Source of the DNA: Nemania diffusa
Taxonomy: Eukaryota; Ascomycota; Sordariomycetes; Xylariales; Xylariaceae
Direction of reading: 5' to 3'
NCBI GenBank assembly: GCA_038501195.1
Contig: JBBPUQ010000008.1
Coordinates: forward strand, 352,001 to 416,000
DNA length: 64,000 bases
Positions 60,753 to 64,000 of the stretch are shown piece by piece. Position numbers and translations under genes: made by a program. The notes beneath the pieces were generated by a model that saw nothing but the letters and a program-made list of their open reading frames with translations, ran no database searches and had not been told where the DNA came from. Numbering within the stretch: position 1 is the first letter of the stretch; every line of letters begins with the position of its first letter.

Positions 60753-60923
60753 AAGTCGTAGAAAGTCGTAGAGCAAGGGCCGGACATAGATCCCGAGGGG
60801 CGGCTCTCGTTGCCCTCGTTCTCATACCGCATCATCGCTGGAGTGAGGGTCCTTCTTGTCTCGTGTAATTAATTATTTATCCCTTGAGTTAGTTAGTTAG
60901 TAAATCACCAGTCAACCAGTCAC

Positions 60924-62117
60924 TCAACTCCTCATCGCCCACCACCACTCGCTCCCCTTCCACATCTCGCCCTCCCTCCCCCCCGCAAGCCCCTCCCACT
61001 TCTCCAAAAACCACGGCGCCGCCTCCCAGCTCCGACTATCCCACGGCGCCCCCATCCCCCTCCCACCCCCGCCCCAGCACCGCACACCATCGTTCAGCAA
61101 GTCGAGGCATAACTCGTCGTCGTCAACGCCGGGCGGATCCCGCGCGAGCGCGGCGCACACGTTCTCGCGGAACGCGGGCCACGGCATCACGTCCAGGCTC
61201 GGGTGGTGCGGCACCGCGCGCTGCGCCGCCGTCGGCACCAGGTCCGCCGGGACCCCGCCGCGCAGCGCCTGCGGGTGCAGCAGCGCGTCGTCGTCCGAGG
61301 CCATGGCTGCCAGCGGGATGCCGAGGACCAGCGCGTTCGCGAAGAGCGCCGCGCCGAGCGCGACGGCCGAGAGCGTCACTTGGTTGCGGAGCGCCGCGGC
61401 CGCCTGCCGAGGCGCGAATACCACGCGGCGGATCACGTCCTCCTCGCCCTCCTCGCTGCCGTTACTGCTGGCGAGAAGGGTCTCCGGCAGCGGGAAGCTC
61501 GCTAGCAGACGCACGCCCGCGGCGAGCACGGCGAGGATGTCGATGCTTTCGCCGAGGGCGGCGCGCACTTGTGCGATCCAGGCGCGGGGGGACGCGTGCC
61601 GCGCGCGCTCGAAGAGGGAGGCGTCCATGGCGTGGCCGAGGCGGATGAGGCCGTACTTGATTATGTCGCGCAGGCCGAAGCGCTCGCGCATCACGATTAT
61701 GTGGAATGTTTGGCGCTCGCGCGGCGTGCAGGCGCGGAGGAGGGCCTGGAGGCGCGCGAAGTCGAGGCGCGCTGTGGTGGAGGGGGTGATGGAAGGGCGC
61801 TCTGTCTGGTCTAGTATTGATGTTGTGGGGAGTTGTGAAGTTTGTGCTTGGGTTTCATGTTGCTGGTTTATGTTGGGTGTGTGTCCTCCCCCGACTAAGG
61901 AAGAAGATGATGATGATGGTGATGATGCTAGCGCTGCGATTGTGAGGGCTTCTAGTCTTTGTATCCTCTGCTTTTGCTTCGCGCCTAGTATAGATAGCTG
62001 TTAGATGTCATGTTGTCCAGTTGTCGAGTTGACCAAGAACATACGATAGGTCCGCTGCGCCGAGGCATTCTGAGCACGACGCTTTGATGCTTTATTGGGT
62101 GGTATTATTGGTTGCAT
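60924..62117 (-). CDS. bZIP transcription factor with DUF3425 domain
   Basis: Two exons, 62117-62045 and 61984-60924, with a 60-bp intron (GTATGT...TACTAG), give 377 residues. The first exon encodes MQPIIPPNKASKRRAQNASA and ends within the basic region: KRRAQNASAQRTYR joined to AKQKQRIQRLEALTI. The invariant Asn and Arg of the bZIP N-x7-R pattern are kept, but the residue after Asn is Ala where Arg is usual. The rest is an acid- and Ser-rich linker, then DUF3425: RERFGLRDIIKYGLIRLGH, HHPSLDVMPWPAFRENVC, ELCLDLLNDGVRCWG and PWDSRSWEAAPWFLEKWE. Proteins of this kind are fungal regulators, often in accessory or secondary-metabolite settings; the target is unknown. The gene lies tail-to-tail with the dehydrogenase, only 171 bp away, but no direct link is shown. 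Confidence 0.87.
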
Positions 62118-64000
62118 GATGCCGCAAAGGTCTTATACGGCCTGTATCAACTTAGATGAAAAAAGAGCTTGATAGTACCAATAGGAACGCATGAGATCGT
62201 TATTTGCTATCTAGATGGTCGCATATACAAGAGTATCCAGATTGGGTTTTCAAGAGCTATCCAAAATCCCACCACTGCTATGGGATTGTAAGAACTTTAT
62301 ATAAGTGCTATAATCTCACATTGCCATCTCATTGCCCAGAGTAGACGTGTTAAGACCAGACTACCTTGCACGGATAGCGTGGCTTAGATGCCTAAAATTA
62401 CCTTCTAGGCCAAGAACCAGACTCTACAAAAACCATAATACTTTAAGGTCAGCAATCAACAGTTGTCGACAGTAGTAGTTCGATCAATTTCCCAGATATG
62501 TAGTTCGATTATAACCTGTAATTACCTATGTGCTTAGCCATACTATGCGCAACTCGGTTTATGACTCAGCTCGGGGGTATTTTTGAACGAGATGCGACGG
62601 GAAGATTACGAAAGCATTAATAAAGTAGATACCTGGTTTGAGCTAGAGCGAAAAGGTAATAGTCCAGGAAATAAGCCGCGCGGATGACAATCGGATGCCG
62701 GATGTTAGAGGAGCCCGGGGGCGCGGAGTTTTCCTACAGCTTAGCTCTTAATCCCGAGTAATAGCAATGAGTAGTTCCGAATATATTAGGAATACAGAAT
62801 TCCTATACCGACTGTAAGGCTACAACTGAATATTCATCAAAAGGCATACCGGCGAATTTTGTGCTTGGAATCGCCTTCAATCGACATAGGGGACCAAACA
62901 ATGAAAAACACTACGTTAGCCCATGTTCTCTTTAATTCTTTAGTTATTGGAATACGACTAAATTAGACTAGACGCTGACCTATCCAGATACTCCCATATT
63001 CTTTCTAACGACGCATGTTTGTGTCAATAATGATTAAACAAATCACAGAATTTAGGATATTATTATCGTATTTAAAATTGTCTAAGTTGTTGAGGCTAGA
63101 TTGGACACTTAGCGACAGAGGCAGCATAATAGTTTCAGCTAAAGTTAGTAAATTAAGGTGTTCTGGCAACTATCTAGGCATGATAAACCACTTCAGGGTC
63201 TACTCGCCTACCTTGTTAACACGCTTCTCCAACTTTCTATTCTCCGGGGGCGCAAAATCCTTCGAATATGACAACCGTAACTTCATTAGCGTACTAGTTT
63301 CAAGCTTTTGAAGTCTGCATTTCTAGCTCGTTTAGCGCAGGAAAGAGTTGCACGAAGGGAAGTGCGTACCGTTCGTGTTGTTGATGTATAGTTAGTTCCT
63401 GCCTTTGAGCTTCACACCGCGGCGATGGGCTTAGACTTTCTCGTGATGAAAGAGATAAGGATTGTTGCAATTAGTTGGAGTAGGAGGCAAGGGAGAACGT
63501 ATAAATGCTACGACTATTTTTGTTTGAGGCACTGAAGATAAAGGACAGTCTATCAAAGTTGTTTTATGATGCCCCAGTATTGCATATTCTATAACTCTAA
63601 GACATTAGTGCCCTTAAGTGTGCTGTATATTGGCTTCTTATCATTTTTCTTTTCTAAATATTCTGTCTATTCACTGTGTAAGACCCTCAAGTGCTGTGGT
63701 TTAACAATCTAGCAGACCAGACTGGGTTGTTATAGATAGTACTTATTTTTATTGTCCAACAACAATAGTTACTTGTGACACTACCAGCAGTCTAAACTTG
63801 TGACAATATTGATACATGTCACAGGTAAGTGGATCAAGGTAATAGGATCCAGTTAGGAGGGATTAGAAGTTCTACATCAGGTATAGATAAGATGATAACT
63901 CCTACGTTAAACCCAGAAGAGACTTCTTACATGAACCAGGCCCACAAGGTTCTTTGCTTATATAAGACCATCTACCACACCAAACGTCTATATGAAACCT
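62118..64000. other. Right-end intergenic region
   Basis: No gene recognised up to the window edge. Small frames, the largest at 63015-63311, carry no motifs or splice support. No repeat matching the hAT ends or the inverted-repeat element was seen. Confidence 0.5.

Noticed and set aside
61303..62004. Plus-strand frame opposite the bZIP gene
   Set aside because: Shadow of the GC-rich bZIP-DUF3425 coding sequence.

Overview
The window is nuclear DNA from a filamentous ascomycete (Pezizomycotina; a Sordariomycete is my best guess). The evidence is short GT-AG introns (about 49-172 bp) with CTAAC/CTGAC-type branch sites, fungal families (Cdc15-type F-BAR protein, seipin, SCY1-like pseudokinase, bZIP-DUF3425, CBM1, PL20), and an extremely AT-rich repeat block of the kind left by repeat-induced point mutation (RIP). 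All gene models were built by hand from reading frames and splice signals. No database search was possible, so family names rest on recognised motifs.

Left part (1 to about 26 kb) is gene-poor, accessory-like and damaged. It holds a MurQ/BadF-type sugar-phosphate gene with an early stop codon (cut by the left edge), an UNC93-like transporter pseudogene with two stops and a 590-bp hAT element, a broken caspase-like gene with a small inverted-repeat element inside it, a Caps_synth-type glycosyltransferase, a protein kinase gene split by a 3,980-bp hAT element, a basic-tailed hypothetical protein, and a secreted PL20 glucuronan lyase with a C-terminal cellulose-binding CBM1. Between them lie long stretches with no convincing gene.

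Right part (about 27 to 62 kb) is mostly ordinary, intact genes: a Bet v1/SRPBCC-like protein, a small Cys-containing protein, the Cdc15/Imp2-type F-BAR-SH3 cytokinesis protein, seipin, a large acidic DUF7918-like protein, the complex I ESSS subunit, a mitochondrial branched-chain aminotransferase, an SRPK-like kinase, an alpha/beta hydrolase, the SCY1-like pseudokinase, a short-chain dehydrogenase and a bZIP-DUF3425 regulator. The hydrolase and the dehydrogenase each carry a single-base frameshift at or near a G/C homopolymer. I saw no operon-like pathway cluster.

The most distinctive finding is one hAT transposon family present twice. Both copies have perfect 8-bp target duplications, both sit inside coding exons, and in both cases the host reading frame is continuous if the element and one duplication are removed. 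I found no convincing wholly new defence, metabolic or regulatory system.
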